From assembly GCF_030123365.1 (NCBI RefSeq), contig NZ_CP126107.1:1349501-1413500 (forward strand): DNA of 64,000 bases, given 5' to 3'. The position numbers and the translations under genes were made by a program. The notes beneath the pieces are model-generated. The model made no database searches and had not been told where the DNA came from. It saw nothing but the letters and a program-made list of their open reading frames with translations. The DNA is from Neobacillus sp. SuZ13 (GTDB lineage: Bacteria; Bacillota; Bacilli; Bacillales; Cytobacillaceae). Shown one piece after another: positions 63,522 through 64,000 of this stretch (position 1 is its first letter; every line of letters begins with the position of its first letter).

Positions 63522-64000
63522 ATGAGTGAAATTGAACGCTATTCAAGACAGATTCTTTTTCAACAGATAGGGAAGACAGGTCAAATAAAATTATTGAATA
63601 GCAAAGTGGCCATTGTGGGAGTAGGAGCACTTGGTACGGTGATTGCTAACCATCTTGTCCGTTCAGGGGTGGGCTATATCCGTTTAATTGATCGGGATTT
63701 GGTTGAACTTTCAAATCTGCAGCGTCAGACGCTCTTTGATGAAGAGGATGCAAGCTTACAGCTTCCAAAAGTCATCGCTGCCCAAAAAAGGTTAAATAAA
63801 ATTAATTCATCTGTTACCATTGATGCACATATCGCTGATATAAACCTTGATAATGCAGAAGAATTATTAACAGGTATGGATTGCATCGTAGATGGTACCG
63901 ATAATTTTATGACACGCTTCTTAATCAATGATGTGGCTGTTAAGTATCGAGTTCCCTGGGTTCATGGGGCAGCTGTAAGCTCTAGAGGGATGTTTACTTC
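63522..64000 (+). CDS. ThiF/MoeB-family adenylyltransferase (partial, runs off the end)
   Basis: The first 159 codons are in the window, starting at ATG 63522 after AGAGGTG. YSRQILFQQIG, the nucleotide loop GVGALG (residues 33-38), DRDLVELSNLQRQTLF and DGTDNFMTRFLINDV are diagnostic of E1-like enzymes that adenylate MoaD or ThiS. It is probably the activator of the MoaD-like protein at 60883. Whether it is MoeB or ThiF cannot be told without the rest. Confidence 0.9.
   Translation, partial: MSEIERYSRQILFQQIGKTGQIKLLNSKVAIVGVGALGTVIANHLVRSGVGYIRLIDRDLVELSNLQRQTLFDEEDASLQLPKVIAAQKRLNKINSSVTIDAHIADINLDNAEELLTGMDCIVDGTDNFMTRFLINDVAVKYRVPWVHGAAVSSRGMFT

Overview
The window is AT-rich chromosomal DNA of an endospore-forming Bacillaceae bacterium, a Bacillus subtilis relative of the Bacillus/Neobacillus type. 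The evidence is gene content and order: fumC, an alpha/beta SASP, msmX, the yhe spore genes, the yha block (yhaX, yhaQP, yhaONM, yhaL, prsA, yhaI, hpr, trpP, hit, ecsABC), hemEHY, yhfI-lplJ, lcfB, yhfN, comK, sipV, addBA, gerPA-F and yisL. All names are assigned by remembered resemblance to B. subtilis families; no search was run.

Layout. 1-5.7 kb: an NAD(P)-binding protein, fumarase, SASP, a small cysteine-rich protein, the MsmX sugar-ABC ATPase and a PucR-type regulator. 5.8-11 kb: YheE and four tandem YheC/YheD ATP-grasp paralogs, divergent from yheA. 11-26.8 kb: yhaX, an enoyl-CoA hydratase, the YhaQP transporter, the YhaO/YhaN/YhaM nuclease cluster, PrsA foldase, two tiny one-helix proteins, Hpr, TrpP with a clear TRAP site over its ribosome binding site, and Hit. 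26.9-27.4 kb is a gene-free segment that looks like a large structured RNA. 27.4-37.8 kb: ecsABC, an M20 amidohydrolase, a PAP2 phosphatase, a YhfA-type permease and the coproporphyrin-dependent haem genes. 38-49 kb: lipoate ligase, FadR-boxed lcfB, azlCD, a Ste24-like protease, ComK with its IDEAL-domain neighbour, an LCP protein, a TVP38 protein and a signal peptidase. 49.3-58.7 kb: addBA convergent with the six-gene gerP operon. 58.9-60.2 kb: a cyclic-di-GMP-I riboswitch ahead of an isolated, N-terminally shortened CpaF-type ATPase. 60.4-64 kb: yisL and a probable tungsten aldehyde ferredoxin oxidoreductase locus with a MoaD-like protein, an unknown 90-residue protein and a ThiF/MoeB protein that runs off the end.

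Three families of short interspersed repeats punctuate the intergenic spaces, with one copy nested in another at 30.3 kb. No rRNA, intact tRNA, CRISPR array, prophage or transposase gene was seen. The strongest candidates for something undescribed are the ~380-nt structured element between hit and ecsA, the riboswitch/orphan-CpaF relic, the nested repeats and the two tRNA-like folds upstream of the SASP gene.
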